Of a DNA stretch of 64,000 bases, positions 18,966-28,276 are shown piece after piece; the first letter of the stretch is position 1; each line of letters begins with the position of its first letter. Source of the DNA: Nostoc commune NIES-4072. Lineage in GTDB: Bacteria > Cyanobacteriota > Cyanobacteriia > Cyanobacteriales > Nostocaceae. Location: NCBI RefSeq assembly GCF_003113895.1, contig NZ_BDUD01000001.1, positions 6,686,792 to 6,750,791 on the forward strand. The letters are read 5' to 3'. The notes under the pieces were generated by a model. It saw only the letters and a program-made list of their open reading frames with translations, ran no database searches and was not told where the DNA came from. Position numbers and translations under genes: made by a program.

Positions 18966-20321
18966 ATGGTAAATTCACTTGACAATAATCCACCCCATCA
19001 AGTAGTTATTGTTGGCGGTGGTTTTGGTGGACTTTATGCGGCAAAAACGCTCGCTAAAGCTGCGGTAAACGTTACTCTGATCGATAAACGTAACTTTCAT
19101 CTATTTCAACCCCTTTTATATCAAGTCGCCACAGGTGCGCTATCTCCTGCGGATATTTCCTCACCGTTGCGTTCTGTCCTCAGCAAGAGCAAGAATACGA
19201 AAGTGCTGCTGGGAGAGGTGAATAATATTGATCCAGAAGCAAAACAAGTGACTGTGGGCGACGAAGCAATAGCTTACGATACGTTAATTGTGGCCACAGG
19301 AGCCAAGCATTCCTACTTTGGTAAAGACAACTGGGAAGAATTCGCCCCCGGCTTGAAAACTGTAGAAGATGCCATAGAAATGCGTCGCCGGATCTTTACA
19401 GCCTTTGAAGCCGCAGAAAAAGAAACCGATCCAGAAAAACGCCGTGCTTGGTTAACCTTTGTAATTGTTGGTGGTGGCCCTACTGGTGTAGAGTTAGCGG
19501 GTGCGATCGCAGAATTGGCAAATCAAACCCTTAAAGAAGATTTCCGCAGCATCGACACATCAGAAGCCAAGATTTTGTTATTAGAAGGATTGGATCGGAT
19601 TCTGCCACCCTTTGCACCAGAGTTATCACAAGAAGCGGAAGCATCTCTAACGCGGTTGGGGGTGGTTGTGCAGACAAAAACACTGGTGACAAATATTGAA
19701 AATGATATTGTTACCCTCAAACAAGGCGAAGAAGTTAAAGAAATTGCCTCAAAAACGGTATTATGGGCAGCAGGTGTGAAAGCTTCAGCAATGGGGAAAG
19801 TGCTAGCAGAACGCACAGGTGCTGAGTGCGATCGCGCTGGACGGATTATTGTCGAACCTGACTTGAGTATTAAGGGACATCCCAATATTTTTGTAGTTGG
19901 CGACTTAGCAAATTTTTCTCATCAAAATGGTAAACCCCTACCTGGTGTTGCACCTGTAGCCAAGCAAGAAGGTGAATATGTCGCAACATTAGTTAAACAG
20001 CGGCTCGCAGGTAAAAATTTGCCACCCTTTGCTTATACCGATCATGGTAGTTTAGCAATGATTGGACACAATTCTGCTGTGGTAGATTTGGGCTTTATCA
20101 AGCTGAAAGGTTTTGTTGCATGGTTGTTTTGGCTAGTGATTCACATCTACTTCTTAATTGAATTTAACAACAAATTAGTAGTAATGATTCAGTGGGCATG
20201 GAACTATTTCACCCGTAATCGCGGAGCAAGATTGATTACAGGTCAAGAATCGCTCACGGAGTTTGTAATTAGCGATCGCAATTACACATCAGCTGATAAT
20301 AAACTGCCAGTAAATGTCTAA
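18966..20321 (+). CDS. Type-2 NAD(P)H dehydrogenase (NDH-2)
   Basis: A 451-residue FAD-dependent NDH-2 that passes electrons from NAD(P)H to quinone without pumping protons. It has the FAD-binding GxGxxG at VVIVGGGFGGLYAAK, the quinone-site region FHLFQPLLYQVATGALSP, the NAD(P)-binding FVIVGGGPTGVELAGAI, and the second FAD motif NIFVVGDLA. A hydrophobic C-terminal helix (FVAWLFWLVIHIYFLIEF) anchors it to the membrane. Cyanobacteria carry several paralogues (ndbA, ndbB, ndbC); this sequence cannot be assigned to one by eye. The gene is monocistronic. Confidence 0.92.
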   Translation: MVNSLDNNPPHQVVIVGGGFGGLYAAKTLAKAAVNVTLIDKRNFHLFQPLLYQVATGALSPADISSPLRSVLSKSKNTKVLLGEVNNIDPEAKQVTVGDEAIAYDTLIVATGAKHSYFGKDNWEEFAPGLKTVEDAIEMRRRIFTAFEAAEKETDPEKRRAWLTFVIVGGGPTGVELAGAIAELANQTLKEDFRSIDTSEAKILLLEGLDRILPPFAPELSQEAEASLTRLGVVVQTKTLVTNIENDIVTLKQGEEVKEIASKTVLWAAGVKASAMGKVLAERTGAECDRAGRIIVEPDLSIKGHPNIFVVGDLANFSHQNGKPLPGVAPVAKQEGEYVATLVKQRLAGKNLPPFAYTDHGSLAMIGHNSAVVDLGFIKLKGFVAWLFWLVIHIYFLIEFNNKLVVMIQWAWNYFTRNRGARLITGQESLTEFVISDRNYTSADNKLPVNV

Positions 20322-20327
20322 TTAGTC

Positions 20328-20358
20328 ATTAGTCATTAGTCATTTGTCATTAGTTATC
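20328..20358. repeat. TTAGTCA heptad repeat
   Basis: Four to five tandem copies of ATTAGTC/ATTTGTC just after the NDH-2 gene. The same heptad occurs after htpX (26157-26181). Such short tandem heptads are common between genes in heterocystous cyanobacteria and have no known function. Confidence 0.8.
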
Positions 20359-20453
20359 CTTCCCCTGCTCTCTCATCGCCACTTCCCATAACAAAGTTAT
20401 CGCCCTCATAAATTAGCAGTAAGCTATTTGAGGGCGTTTTTCATATTTACATA

Positions 20454-21689
20454 ATGGCAACTATTAACAACAACTACCTGAAACTGAAAGCGGGTTATCT
20501 GTTTCCAGAAATTGCTCGACGGGTGAATGCCTTTGCAGAAGCCAATCCTGATGCTAAAATCATCCGCCTGGGCATTGGTGATGTTACCGAACCTCTGCCG
20601 GAGGCTTGCCGCACAGCTATGATTAAAGCTGTGGAAGAAATGGGCGATCGCAATACCTTCAAAGGCTACGGGCCAGAACAAGGCTACGCTTGGTTACGGG
20701 AGAAAATTGCAACTCAAGATTTCCAAGCACGGGGAGCCGATATAGATGCTTCGGAAATCTTTATCTCCGACGGTTCCAAGTGCGACACCGGCAATATTTT
20801 AGAAATCTTTGGACATGACAACATAATTGCCGTTACTGACCCCGTTTACCCCGTATATGTAGACACTAACGTTATGGTGGGAAATACGGGAGATGCCAAC
20901 GATAAAGGCGAGTTTGAGGGTTTAGTTTATCTACCAATTACGGCTGATAACAACTTTACCGCCGAAATTCCCTCAAAGAAAGTCGATTTAATTTATCTCT
21001 GCTTTCCCAATAACCCCACTGGCGCAACTGCTACCAAGGAATATTTAAAGGCATGGGTAGACTATGCCAAAGCTAATAACTCGATTATTTTCTTTGATGC
21101 AGCCTACGAAGCTTATATTACCGATCCGTCGCTTCCTCACTCAATTTATGAAATTGAAGGTGCAAGAGAAGTTGCGATCGAATTTCGGTCTTTTTCTAAG
21201 AATGCAGGTTTTACAGGAACCCGTTGCGCGTTAACCGTTGTACCGAAGACACTCACAGCAAAAGCCGCCGATGGTTCCGATGTGGAACTATGGAAACTGT
21301 GGAATCGCCGCCAGTCTACCAAGTTTAATGGTGTTTCTTACATCATCCAACGGGGAGCCGAAGCGGTTTACTCTGAAGAAGGACAGGCACAAATCAAAGC
21401 ATTGGTGAGTTTCTATTTAGAAAACGCCAAAATTATCCGCGAAAAACTCACAGCCGCCGGATTATCAGTTTATGGCGGCGTGAATGCGCCTTACGTTTGG
21501 GTGAAAACTCCTAATGGTTTATCCAGTTGGGAATTTTTTGATAAGTTGCTGCAAACTGTCAACGTTGTGGGGACACCTGGTTCTGGCTTTGGTGCTGCGG
21601 GTGAAGGTTACTTCCGCATTTCGGCGTTTAACAGCCGGGAGAATGTCGAAGAGGCGATGAAGCGGATTACTGAGAAGTTTAAGGTGTAG
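20454..21689 (+). CDS. dapL: LL-diaminopimelate aminotransferase
   Basis: A 411-residue class I/II PLP aminotransferase. It makes LL-diaminopimelate from tetrahydrodipicolinate and glutamate, the one-step route to lysine and peptidoglycan used by cyanobacteria and plants. The start [20 protein letters not shown] and [14 protein letters not shown] are typical of Dap[21 protein letters not shown] holds the conserved Asn, and [12 protein letters not shown] contains the PLP-binding Lys. The end ([19 protein letters not shown]) carries the carboxylate-binding Arg. Length matches the family, and the ATG is preceded by a short AT-rich leader. Confidence 0.96.
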   Translation: MATINNNYLKLKAGYLFPEIARRVNAFAEANPDAKIIRLGIGDVTEPLPEACRTAMIKAVEEMGDRNTFKGYGPEQGYAWLREKIATQDFQARGADIDASEIFISDGSKCDTGNILEIFGHDNIIAVTDPVYPVYVDTNVMVGNTGDANDKGEFEGLVYLPITADNNFTAEIPSKKVDLIYLCFPNNPTGATATKEYLKAWVDYAKANNSIIFFDAAYEAYITDPSLPHSIYEIEGAREVAIEFRSFSKNAGFTGTRCALTVVPKTLTAKAADGSDVELWKLWNRRQSTKFNGVSYIIQRGAEAVYSEEGQAQIKALVSFYLENAKIIREKLTAAGLSVYGGVNAPYVWVKTPNGLSSWEFFDKLLQTVNVVGTPGSGFGAAGEGYFRISAFNSRENVEEAMKRITEKFKV

Positions 21690-21811
21690 AGCGATCGCTT
21701 TTAGCCGCTTTTGTTAAACTCAATTCATTAATCTAAAGGTTACGGTGGGCTATATTATCCACCGCAACCTGACAGATAATTATTAAAAATCAGCTTACTT
21801 GTATTCTGGTT

Positions 21812-22450
21812 ATGACTTCTGCCATCCCCGTTTTTAAACCTGTTAGCCAGATGCAGTTAGCACCTGGTAGTACAGTGACAATTCCAGATGTTAGCTGGGA
21901 AGAATTTGAATCTATTTTACAAGAATTAGGAGAAAAAAGAACTACACGAATTGCCTATAGCCAGGGTACTTTAGAAATTATGGCTCCTTTACCAGAACAT
22001 GAAATACCTAAAGATTTAATTTCTGATATTGTAAAAATATTGCTGAAGGCTAAAGATATTAGATACCAACCTTTTGGTTCCACTACTTTTAAACGGCAAG
22101 GTGTAGCAGGAGTTGAACCTGATGCTTGCTTTTATATTCAGAATTATCAACAAATGATTGGTCATCGCCGCTTACAGCCTGATGATCCGCCGCCAGATTT
22201 AGCAATCGAGACTGATGTCACATCAAAAACTACTCTTGATGCTTATGAAGCCATTGGAGTCCCAGAACTATGGGTTTACGACAGTGGAAACCTTTCTATT
22301 TATTTGCTCAGAGATGGGAAATATATAAAATCTAATATCAGTCCTAATTTTGAGGATATAGCTATTACTCAGATTATCCCTGCTGCCGTAGAACGTAGTT
22401 GGCAAGTAGGAAGTTTTCAAGCTTTGGAAGAATTGGAAGCGATGATTTAG
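21812..22450 (+). CDS. Uma2 family (DUF820) putative endonuclease
   Basis: A 212-residue member of the Uma2/DUF820 family, which is expanded in cyanobacteria and has a PD-(D/E)xK nuclease fold. Visible core: SWEEFESILQELGEKRTTRIAYSQGTLEIMAP, then VEPDACFYIQN, the catalytic-type PDLAIETDVTSKTT, and YEAIGVPELWVYD. The family's substrates are unknown, and members are often numerous and mobile. It is a single gene between dapL and the AIPR gene. The same family appears again as a broken copy at 38.9-39.2 kb. Confidence 0.88.
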   Translation: MTSAIPVFKPVSQMQLAPGSTVTIPDVSWEEFESILQELGEKRTTRIAYSQGTLEIMAPLPEHEIPKDLISDIVKILLKAKDIRYQPFGSTTFKRQGVAGVEPDACFYIQNYQQMIGHRRLQPDDPPPDLAIETDVTSKTTLDAYEAIGVPELWVYDSGNLSIYLLRDGKYIKSNISPNFEDIAITQIIPAAVERSWQVGSFQALEELEAMI

Positions 22451-22687
22451 TAAATAAGCAATTAGGCATCGCTCATTGTCAGTTACTGCCAAATTTGGAT
22501 ATTGCAATTATAACGCTATATGCAGTAGCACCCGATCTGCTGGAAGTTGCGATCGCATTTAGGCAAAAAGTTAGAAAAATACCGAGTTAAATAGTTTTTT
22601 TATTTGTGTTTACAACATTACACCTAGAATATTCCGTAGTGGCTTGTCTTTTGCTATACTACAATCTCTATAAAGAATAAGGAAATT

Positions 22688-24397
22688 ATGGACAGGATCA
22701 CAAGTGGATTTTTAAAGGCTTTTAGACAAGAACAGTCTCTTCCTGAAGACTTAGCACAATTTGAGCTTTTTGAGCATTTTGTTAATTATTGTATAGTATC
22801 TAAAGAATATAATGATACTTTTTCACTTGAAGATATCCATGTTGGCGGTGGTACTGATAAAGCCTTAGATGGTATTGCAATTCTTGTTAATGGTAGTTTA
22901 ATTAGCTCGAAAGAAGAGCTTGAAGATTTAGAGAAAAGAAATAGATATTTAGATGTTGAATTTATTTTAGTTCAATCCAAGACCAGTAGCACTTTTGATG
23001 CTGGTGACATTGCTAAGTTTTTATTAGGCTCTCAAGATTTTTTTAGTGAAAATCCAGAGCTACCTGAAAATGATAAAATACGGGATAAATCAGAAATAAT
23101 AGGACTGATATATAACCAAAGCAATCTTTTTAAAAATAGGAACCCAATATGTAAATTATACTATGTTACAACTGGTAAATGGTTTGATGATCAGCATCTT
23201 AAGGGAACAATTGAGACTTTAAAGAAAAATATTGAAAATATGCAAATGTTTGAAAAAGTTTATTTTTCTCCTATTGATGCTGACAGTCTTCAAAATTTAT
23301 ATCGGTTAGCAAATAATAAAATATCAAGACAAATTAAGTTTGAAAAGCGTACTGCATTGCCTGAGATAGAAGATGTAAGAGAGGCGTATATTGGAATCTT
23401 ACCGGCACGCGAGTACTTGAAATTGATTACTGATGAATCTGATAACATTATCAGAGGACTATTCTACGATAATGTACGAGATTTTCAGGGAAACAATGAT
23501 GTTAATCAAGAAATAGAGGCAACGATAAAATCTGATGATCACAAATCGTTTGTACTCTACAACAACGGCATAACTATTGTTGCAGAAGATATCAATGTTG
23601 TTGGAGATCGGATTACTATTACAGATTATCAAATTGTTAATGGATGCCAAACTAGCTATGTTCTGTATCATAACCGAGAATCGATTGATGATTCTCTTTG
23701 TATACCAATCAAAGTAATTGCTCTAGCTCGTGACAGTAGATTAAAAAACAACATTATTAAAGCTAATAACAGACAGACACCAGTAAAACTTGAAGAGCTT
23801 GAATCGTTAACTGATTTTCAGAAAAAACTTGAGGAATATTACAAATCTTTACCAGAAGATAAACAACTATATTATGAAAGAAGACCAAGACAATTTAATG
23901 GGATTGAAGGTATTGAAAAAATAAGAATAGTGGATATACCCTCTCAAATGAGATGTTTTGCATCTATGTTTCTTGAACAAGCTCATAATGCAGGTAGATA
24001 CCATGCAAATTTGCAAGATGAAACTAAACAAAATATATTTTTATCTGATCATCATCCAATAGGATATTACGTCAGCGCATATGCAAAATTTCGTTTAGAT
24101 GCACTCTTTAGAAAGAAACACATAGACGCAAAATATAGTCCGTTTAAATACCATATGCTTAATATTCTTAGAATACAGGTATCAGGCAAGGATATGCCTA
24201 GCATAATATCGAATAAGTTCATTAAGTATTGCGAAGTAATGGAAATAACTTTGTCGGAAGACAATAAATGTAAAGAGGCTTTCTTGAATACTACTGCAAT
24301 CATTGATAGTCAGGTAAATGGAAATTATGATCGTGCAGTTGCAAAAACTTTAACTTTTTCAAGAAGCCTAAAGAATTTTTTGTTTGAAATTAAGTGA
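22688..24397 (+). CDS. AIPR-family (abortive infection phage resistance) protein
   Basis: A 569-residue protein of the AIPR family. The signature lies in the middle: LFYDNVRDFQGNNDVNQEIE, FVLYNNGITIVAEDI and ITDYQIVNGCQTSYVLY, followed by IIKANNRQTPVKLEELES. The N-terminal part (VEFILVQSKTSSTFDAGDIAKFL) has an E-x-QSK element resembling a PD-(D/E)xK nuclease core, with GGGTDKALDGIAILVNG just before it as the Asp-bearing strand. AIPR genes were first linked to phage abortive infection in Lactococcus and are common in defence islands. Base use is AT-richer than neighbouring housekeeping genes, consistent with transfer. Confidence 0.85.
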   Translation: MDRITSGFLKAFRQEQSLPEDLAQFELFEHFVNYCIVSKEYNDTFSLEDIHVGGGTDKALDGIAILVNGSLISSKEELEDLEKRNRYLDVEFILVQSKTSSTFDAGDIAKFLLGSQDFFSENPELPENDKIRDKSEIIGLIYNQSNLFKNRNPICKLYYVTTGKWFDDQHLKGTIETLKKNIENMQMFEKVYFSPIDADSLQNLYRLANNKISRQIKFEKRTALPEIEDVREAYIGILPAREYLKLITDESDNIIRGLFYDNVRDFQGNNDVNQEIEATIKSDDHKSFVLYNNGITIVAEDINVVGDRITITDYQIVNGCQTSYVLYHNRESIDDSLCIPIKVIALARDSRLKNNIIKANNRQTPVKLEELESLTDFQKKLEEYYKSLPEDKQLYYERRPRQFNGIEGIEKIRIVDIPSQMRCFASMFLEQAHNAGRYHANLQDETKQNIFLSDHHPIGYYVSAYAKFRLDALFRKKHIDAKYSPFKYHMLNILRIQVSGKDMPSIISNKFIKYCEVMEITLSEDNKCKEAFLNTTAIIDSQVNGNYDRAVAKTLTFSRSLKNFLFEIK

Positions 24398-24465
24398 GAA
24401 TTGATCCTTTATACATATCCTGATTCAAGGTGTAATTTTTAAGGTGAAACGAAGCGCGATCGCTT

Positions 24466-24762
24466 TCATGTCGTGGTTGTAAACTTAGCATTTTGGGTAT
24501 GTTTGGCAGAATGATTTTCTGGCTCTGAATACATAGCAAATAACTCACTAAAAACCTCTTCCCCATTAATCTCTCCATTACTAACAAATCGTTCTACCTC
24601 AACCGAACCATCCTCAAAAAATTCCACTTCCCATCGTTCACCAGCCACCGCCACATTCACCATAATAGTTTCATCCCGATGATGGGCTAAAGTGTAACTA
24701 ATTCTCTCTTGTTCCAATTGATTTAGAAACGTAACTAGTTTGCCAAATCCATGATTCTTCAT
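24466..24762 (-). CDS. Hypothetical 98-residue protein, second of a coupled pair
   Basis: A small acidic protein with no family I recognise. The body KLVTFLNQLEQERISYTLAHHRDETIMVNVAVAGERWEVEFFEDGSVEVERF looks like an alpha-beta fold of about 70 residues, with a low-complexity tail ending TTTT. The start ATG overlaps the stop of the gene upstream (ATGA overlap at 24759-24762), so the two are translationally coupled. The strand pattern would fit an immunity or antitoxin-like protein, but nothing proves this. It converges on the AIPR gene. Confidence 0.65.
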   Translation of the reverse strand: MKNHGFGKLVTFLNQLEQERISYTLAHHRDETIMVNVAVAGERWEVEFFEDGSVEVERFVSNGEINGEEVFSELFAMYSEPENHSAKHTQNAKFTTTT

Positions 24763-24941
24763 TTGTCAAACCTCTTATCGCTTAATAACTTACGAACAAC
24801 TTTAAAACCCGGTTGATTTACCTCTGCTCCCGCTTCAATCTCCTCCCATAACATTTCACAAAACTCATCCCAACTGGGCGATTCTTCCGGGAGTGGAGCC
24901 TGTTTTATACTACCCTTCTTGTACTTCAGGATTTCAGACAC
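24759..24941 (-). CDS. Hypothetical 60-residue protein, first of a coupled pair
   Basis: A 60-residue protein: MSEILKYKKGSIKQAPLPEE, then PSWDEFCEMLWEEIEAGAEV and QPGFKVVRKLLSDKRFDK. It is highly charged and probably helical, with no membrane segment and no recognised family. Its stop overlaps the next gene's start by four bases. The size, order and coupling resemble a toxin-antitoxin operon, but no catalytic motif supports that reading. Confidence 0.6.
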   Translation of the reverse strand: MSEILKYKKGSIKQAPLPEESPSWDEFCEMLWEEIEAGAEVNQPGFKVVRKLLSDKRFDK

Positions 24942-25283
24942 CTTTTGCCCAGCAAATTTGTGTACGATTTCTTCCTCTCCTTTTGATTGAGTGGCTATTT
25001 AACCTTATACAATAGCGATCACTTATGAAATTTCTGCCTGAATAAACAATTTGCTTCTACAGATAGATGCCTTTTTAGTATCTATAGAAAAACTTTTTAC
25101 TACCATGAGAGAAAGTATCAAAAATAACTAAATTAGTATTTATAACAGTTAAGTGGGAAAACCGTACTTGTCTGATAGGTTTTCTGTACCATATATCTAA
25201 GTTTAACTGGATACAATCAAAACGTAGCTTAATTAATGCTGTTTCAAAGAAAAATAATACAGCATTAGCAGGAGAGCGAAAAT
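24942..25283. other. Gene-free stretch before htpX
   Basis: About 340 bp that must hold divergent promoters for the small gene pair (minus strand) and htpX (plus strand). A GGAGAG ribosome site precedes htpX. A minus-strand open frame here lacks any protein-like pattern. No repeats or strong hairpins are visible. Confidence 0.5.
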
Positions 25284-26153
25284 ATGACAAATCAATTAAA
25301 AACGGCTGTTTTGCTAGCTGCGTTAAGTGGTCTTTTGATCGCAATTAGTTACTGGGTAATTGGCGGTACTAGTGGCTTGATAATAGGAATAGGTTTAGCA
25401 GCAGTAACAAACCTGTTTTCCTGGTATCAATCAGATAAGATTGCTCTAGCAGTATACCAAGCCCAGCCCGTGAGTCAAGGGGAAGCACCGGGACTTTATC
25501 GGATGGTGCAGAGATTAAGCGATCGCGCTAACATCCCCATGCCCAAAGTTTATATTGTCCCAAGCCAAGGTGCAAACGCCTTCGCTACAGGGCGCGATCC
25601 AGAACACGCTGCTGTTGCTGTCACCGAAGGCATTTTGAATATATTGCCAGAGGATGAACTCGAAGGCGTTATCGCCCACGAACTTACCCACATTATTAAT
25701 CGTGACACCCTCACACAAGCTGTTGCTGCTACGGTTGCTGGTGCTATTTCATTCCTAGCGCAAATGGTTAGTTATAGCTTATGGTTTGGCGGTGGTTCAC
25801 GAGATGACAACAGAGGTGCAAATCCTTTGGGTGTTTTATTAACAGTAATGCTTGCGCCATTGGCTGCAACTATTATTCAGCTAGCAATTTCGCGCACACG
25901 AGAATTCTCTGCTGATGCAGGTTCAGCTAGATTAACCGGTAATCCCCGCGCCTTAGCTAGGGCGCTACAACGTTTAGAAGGCTCGGCAAGGCAGATGCCC
26001 TTAAATGCCAATCCAGCTTATGAGCCATTATTAATTATCAATTCTATCTCTGGACAGTTTATGGGTAACTTGTTCTCTAGTCACCCTGCTACAGAGGAGC
26101 GAGTTGCAGCATTGCTGAAACTAGAGCAACAATTGCCAACAACAGTTTATTAA
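25284..26153 (+). CDS. htpX: M48-family membrane zinc metalloprotease HtpX
   Basis: A 289-residue membrane protease that degrades misfolded membrane proteins. Two N-terminal membrane helices (AVLLAALSGLLIAISYW and SGLIIGIGLAAVTNLFSW) precede the zinc motif HELTH (VIAHELTHIINRD) with its catalytic Glu. Two further hydrophobic segments (AATVAGAISFLAQMV and VLLTVMLAPLAATIIQ) follow, and SRTREFSADAGSARL supplies the third zinc ligand, Glu. SHPATEERVAALLKLE closes the protein. Length and order match HtpX throughout. It begins with ATG after GGAGAG. Confidence 0.95.
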   Translation: MTNQLKTAVLLAALSGLLIAISYWVIGGTSGLIIGIGLAAVTNLFSWYQSDKIALAVYQAQPVSQGEAPGLYRMVQRLSDRANIPMPKVYIVPSQGANAFATGRDPEHAAVAVTEGILNILPEDELEGVIAHELTHIINRDTLTQAVAATVAGAISFLAQMVSYSLWFGGGSRDDNRGANPLGVLLTVMLAPLAATIIQLAISRTREFSADAGSARLTGNPRALARALQRLEGSARQMPLNANPAYEPLLIINSISGQFMGNLFSSHPATEERVAALLKLEQQLPTTVY

Positions 26154-26156
26154 TTT

Positions 26157-26181
26157 GTCATTAGTCATTGGTCATTAGTCC
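26157..26181. repeat. TTAGTCA-type heptads after htpX
   Basis: Tandem GTCATTA/GTCATTG heptads directly after the htpX stop, of the same type as those at 20328-20358. An inverted partner (GACAATGACTTATGACTAAC) lies 15-30 bp further on, so the transcript could fold here. Confidence 0.7.
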
Positions 26182-26270
26182 TTTGTGAATTGACAATGAC
26201 TTATGACTAACAGTACAGGGTGCAGTTTTCATCCGAGAGTAAGCTTTGCAATTTAAGGATGTTTAAACTA

Positions 26271-26327
26271 TGACTTATAACAACATCGAATCCATTGAAA
26301 CCCCAGTAATTGAACAAAAATGTTGAG
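26271..26327 (+). pseudogene. 5' fragment of a small gene split by an IS200/IS605 element
   Basis: An ATG-started frame reads MTYNNIESIETPVIEQK and then runs into transposon sequence and a stop. The reading resumes after the element at 28277 (STESLVIVEIRPETDKL...). The two pieces together would give a protein of roughly 145 residues. The 5' piece has a good ribosome site (AAGGA) 15 bases upstream. The junction assignment is my inference and should be compared with uninterrupted homologues. Confidence 0.55.
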
Positions 26328-26396
26328 CGCAGTCCCTACCTAAACTTCGTTATAGGTAGGGTTAGGGAAACCAGTATAAAATGCTCCCGCAACGAT

Positions 26397-26822
26397 TCAT
26401 TCTGGTTTCTCTTGGTTGTGCACATATTCTATAAGTTTATCCAGTGGTGCTTGTGCGCCAACACTAATTAACGCATAAGAACCAGACCAAAACTGAGGTT
26501 TTTCTGCCCAATAAAACTTTTTTAGATGTTGAGAAAATTCAGAGCGTAACTTCCGAGAAGTTACAGTTTTTATATTATTTACTAATTTAGATAAGTCAAC
26601 ACTGGGATGAGTCTCAATCAACAGATGCAGATGATCTGCTTCTCCACCAAACTCAATTAACTCACATTCCCATTTAAACAGTAATTCATTGATGATTGAT
26701 TTCATCCTGGTGAGTATTTCCGCCGTTAAAGATTTGCGACGGAATTTAGTTACCAGAACTAAATGATAGATGAGTCTAAAAGCACTGTTAGAACGGGTTT
26801 TTAGCTTGATATCATTATCCAT
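26397..26822 (-). CDS. tnpA: IS200/IS605 transposase TnpA (Y1 HUH)
   Basis: A full-length 141-residue Y1 HUH transposase that cuts and rejoins single-stranded DNA. The metal-binding HUH motif is HLHLL (ADHLHLLIETHPSV), and the catalytic tyrosine lies in the C-terminal helix IEYVHNQEKPE. YHLVLVTKFRRKSL at the N-terminus is the usual beta-strand opening. No frame damage is seen, so it may still move this element or non-autonomous relatives in trans. Confidence 0.93.
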   Translation of the reverse strand: MDNDIKLKTRSNSAFRLIYHLVLVTKFRRKSLTAEILTRMKSIINELLFKWECELIEFGGEADHLHLLIETHPSVDLSKLVNNIKTVTSRKLRSEFSQHLKKFYWAEKPQFWSGSYALISVGAQAPLDKLIEYVHNQEKPE

Positions 26823-27011
26823 AACTAATTCAATAACTATATTGACAATTAAACAGGAGCTTGGTAGTATATCTTTGTCAAGGTCGAGACAAAGCCAATG
26901 AGTAAAGCAAGAACTAAAAAGAAACCCATACAGGAAGTTAGAACCGATGTTTGGGAGTTAGTAGCGGATAAAGAGCAAAAACGCCAAATGGTTTTAACAG
27001 TAGAGGTATAT

Positions 27012-27135
27012 CAATACGGTTCGGATAAGCATTTTTCACTTTCCTTGTGGTCTGGGGAAAGGGTAAGGGGTAAAGGGTAAAGGATGTATTGAAAACCAAT
27101 ACCTTTTCCCTTTGCCCTTTAACCGAACCGTATTG
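27012..27135. mobile_element. MITE with 13-bp perfect terminal inverted repeats, inserted in tnpB
   Basis: 124 bp bounded by CAATACGGTTCGG and its exact complement CCGAACCGTATTG. Inside are inverted runs of GGGTAAAGG and CCTTTTCCC type, so the whole unit can fold on itself. The same termini occur at 47318-47409 (left end degenerate) and singly near 60192. There is no coding capacity. Confidence 0.8.
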
Positions 27136-27913
27136 GACTAACTGCAACGTGCAAAACTTATCCTGCTTTATATAAAGGTCAGCAGGTAAAGTATGGTTTA
27201 AATTATCAAACTGTTGATATGAAAGTGTGGAGTGGAACTGATTGGGTATGGCTTAACAATATTCAAGTCAAAAGGCATGGTTGATCTCGTCATCTAATTG
27301 ATGGTAATCAGATACAATCACCTGCTCTAGTTGTTAGCAAAAACAAAAGTCAACTTTCTATGCCCGTTCAAATTAAGAAGGTTGATACAGAAGACTCTGA
27401 TTTTGTATGCAGTGTTGATATGGGCATTAACAATGCTGCTACAGTCTCAATTGTTGGTAAAAACGGTACTGTAAAGGCAAGGAAGTTCATTAACCCTGCC
27501 AGAGACATAGACCGCAGAAATCAACGTAGAATGATGATTAGGAAGAAATCATCACAAACAGCTAATCTAACAAAACGAAAACTACCTACTGGTTTTTGCA
27601 AAGGACTTTACCGCAAGTCAGCCAACATCAATTTAGAAATATCTCGTAAGGTTATGAGAGACATTGTGGAGTTTGCGAAAACTCACAATGTTAAAGTAAT
27701 TGTGTTTGAGAATTTATCTGGATGGAAAGCTAAGGCAGGTAGAAAGGGTTCTCTGCAAAAGCAAAAATTCCATCTTTGGTGTCACTGTAAAATAGTTGAG
27801 TTGACACAACAAAGATGGAATGAATTGGGAGGTAAAATAATTTTTATTAACCCTAAATACACCAGTGCTTACGCTTTTGATGGAAGTGGTAAGGTTAGAA
27901 GGAGTAAGATTAA

Positions 27914-28025
27914 CAATTCGCAATTCGCAATTCGCAATTCGCAATTACGTTTTGTAACGGGGATTTAGACCCCGCCACAAAACTTGCGGCTTGTTAGAAG
28001 CCGGGGACTTCAACCCGCCGAAGTT
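27914..28025. repeat. CAATTCG tandem repeat plus palindromic cassette inserted in tnpB
   Basis: Four tandem CAATTCG heptads (27914-27941) run into a hairpin-rich cassette, GGGGATTTAGACCCC and CGGCTTGTTAGAAGCCG. It breaks the tnpB frame between SGKVRRSK and NYSLAVFKN. The cassette is of a type I associate with dispersed Nostoc repeats. Its exact boundaries cannot be fixed without an intact relative. Confidence 0.65.
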
Positions 28026-28276
28026 TGTTAATTACTCTTTGGCTGTATTTAAAAATGATAAGCAGTACAACGCTGATCTCTCTGCTTCTTACAATATTGG
28101 TGCTAGATCCTGGTACTCGTTAATTGTAGGAGATAAGCACTTTTCTAGAGTGTTCGTAGGCAAAAGTTCCAACGACACACTGAGAACGCCAGTAACTCTG
28201 GATACGCTGAGAAATCTTAGGGTTTCCTAGCGAAAGAATCCCCAACTATATTGCAAGCAATTAGTTGGGGTGCGTT

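Larger units (their letters stand above)
26898..28230 (+). pseudogene. tnpB: Decayed tnpB (RuvC-like, RNA-guided nuclease family)
   Basis: Pieces of a TnpB can be read in order. The N-terminus is MSKARTKKKPIQEVRTDVWE to VEVYQ. After a MITE, TCKTYPALYKGQQVKYGLNY continues to VKRHG, where an in-frame TGA (about 27283) breaks it. SRHLIDGNQIQSPALVV follows, then the RuvC I motif CSVDMGINNAATVS and RuvC II VIVFENLSGWKAK. A repeat insertion comes next, and the C-terminus is KQYNADLSASYNIGAR with the RuvC III Asp. At least one stop, one internal deletion and two insertions make it non-functional. Intact TnpB cuts DNA guided by an RNA from the element's right end. Confidence 0.85.
26328..28276. mobile_element. 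IS200/IS605-family element, divergent tnpA and decayed tnpB
   Basis: An element of about 1.95 kb with subterminal hairpins instead of inverted repeats. The left hairpin is CCCTACCTA/TAGGTAGGG (26334-26361, 9-bp stem) and the right hairpin is CCCCAACTA/TAGTTGGGG (28240-28270, 9-bp stem). It contains tnpA on the minus strand and a tnpB relic on the plus strand, the divergent IS605 layout. No target duplication is expected for this family. Exact ends are uncertain by several bases. It sits inside a small gene, whose halves flank it. Confidence 0.8.
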
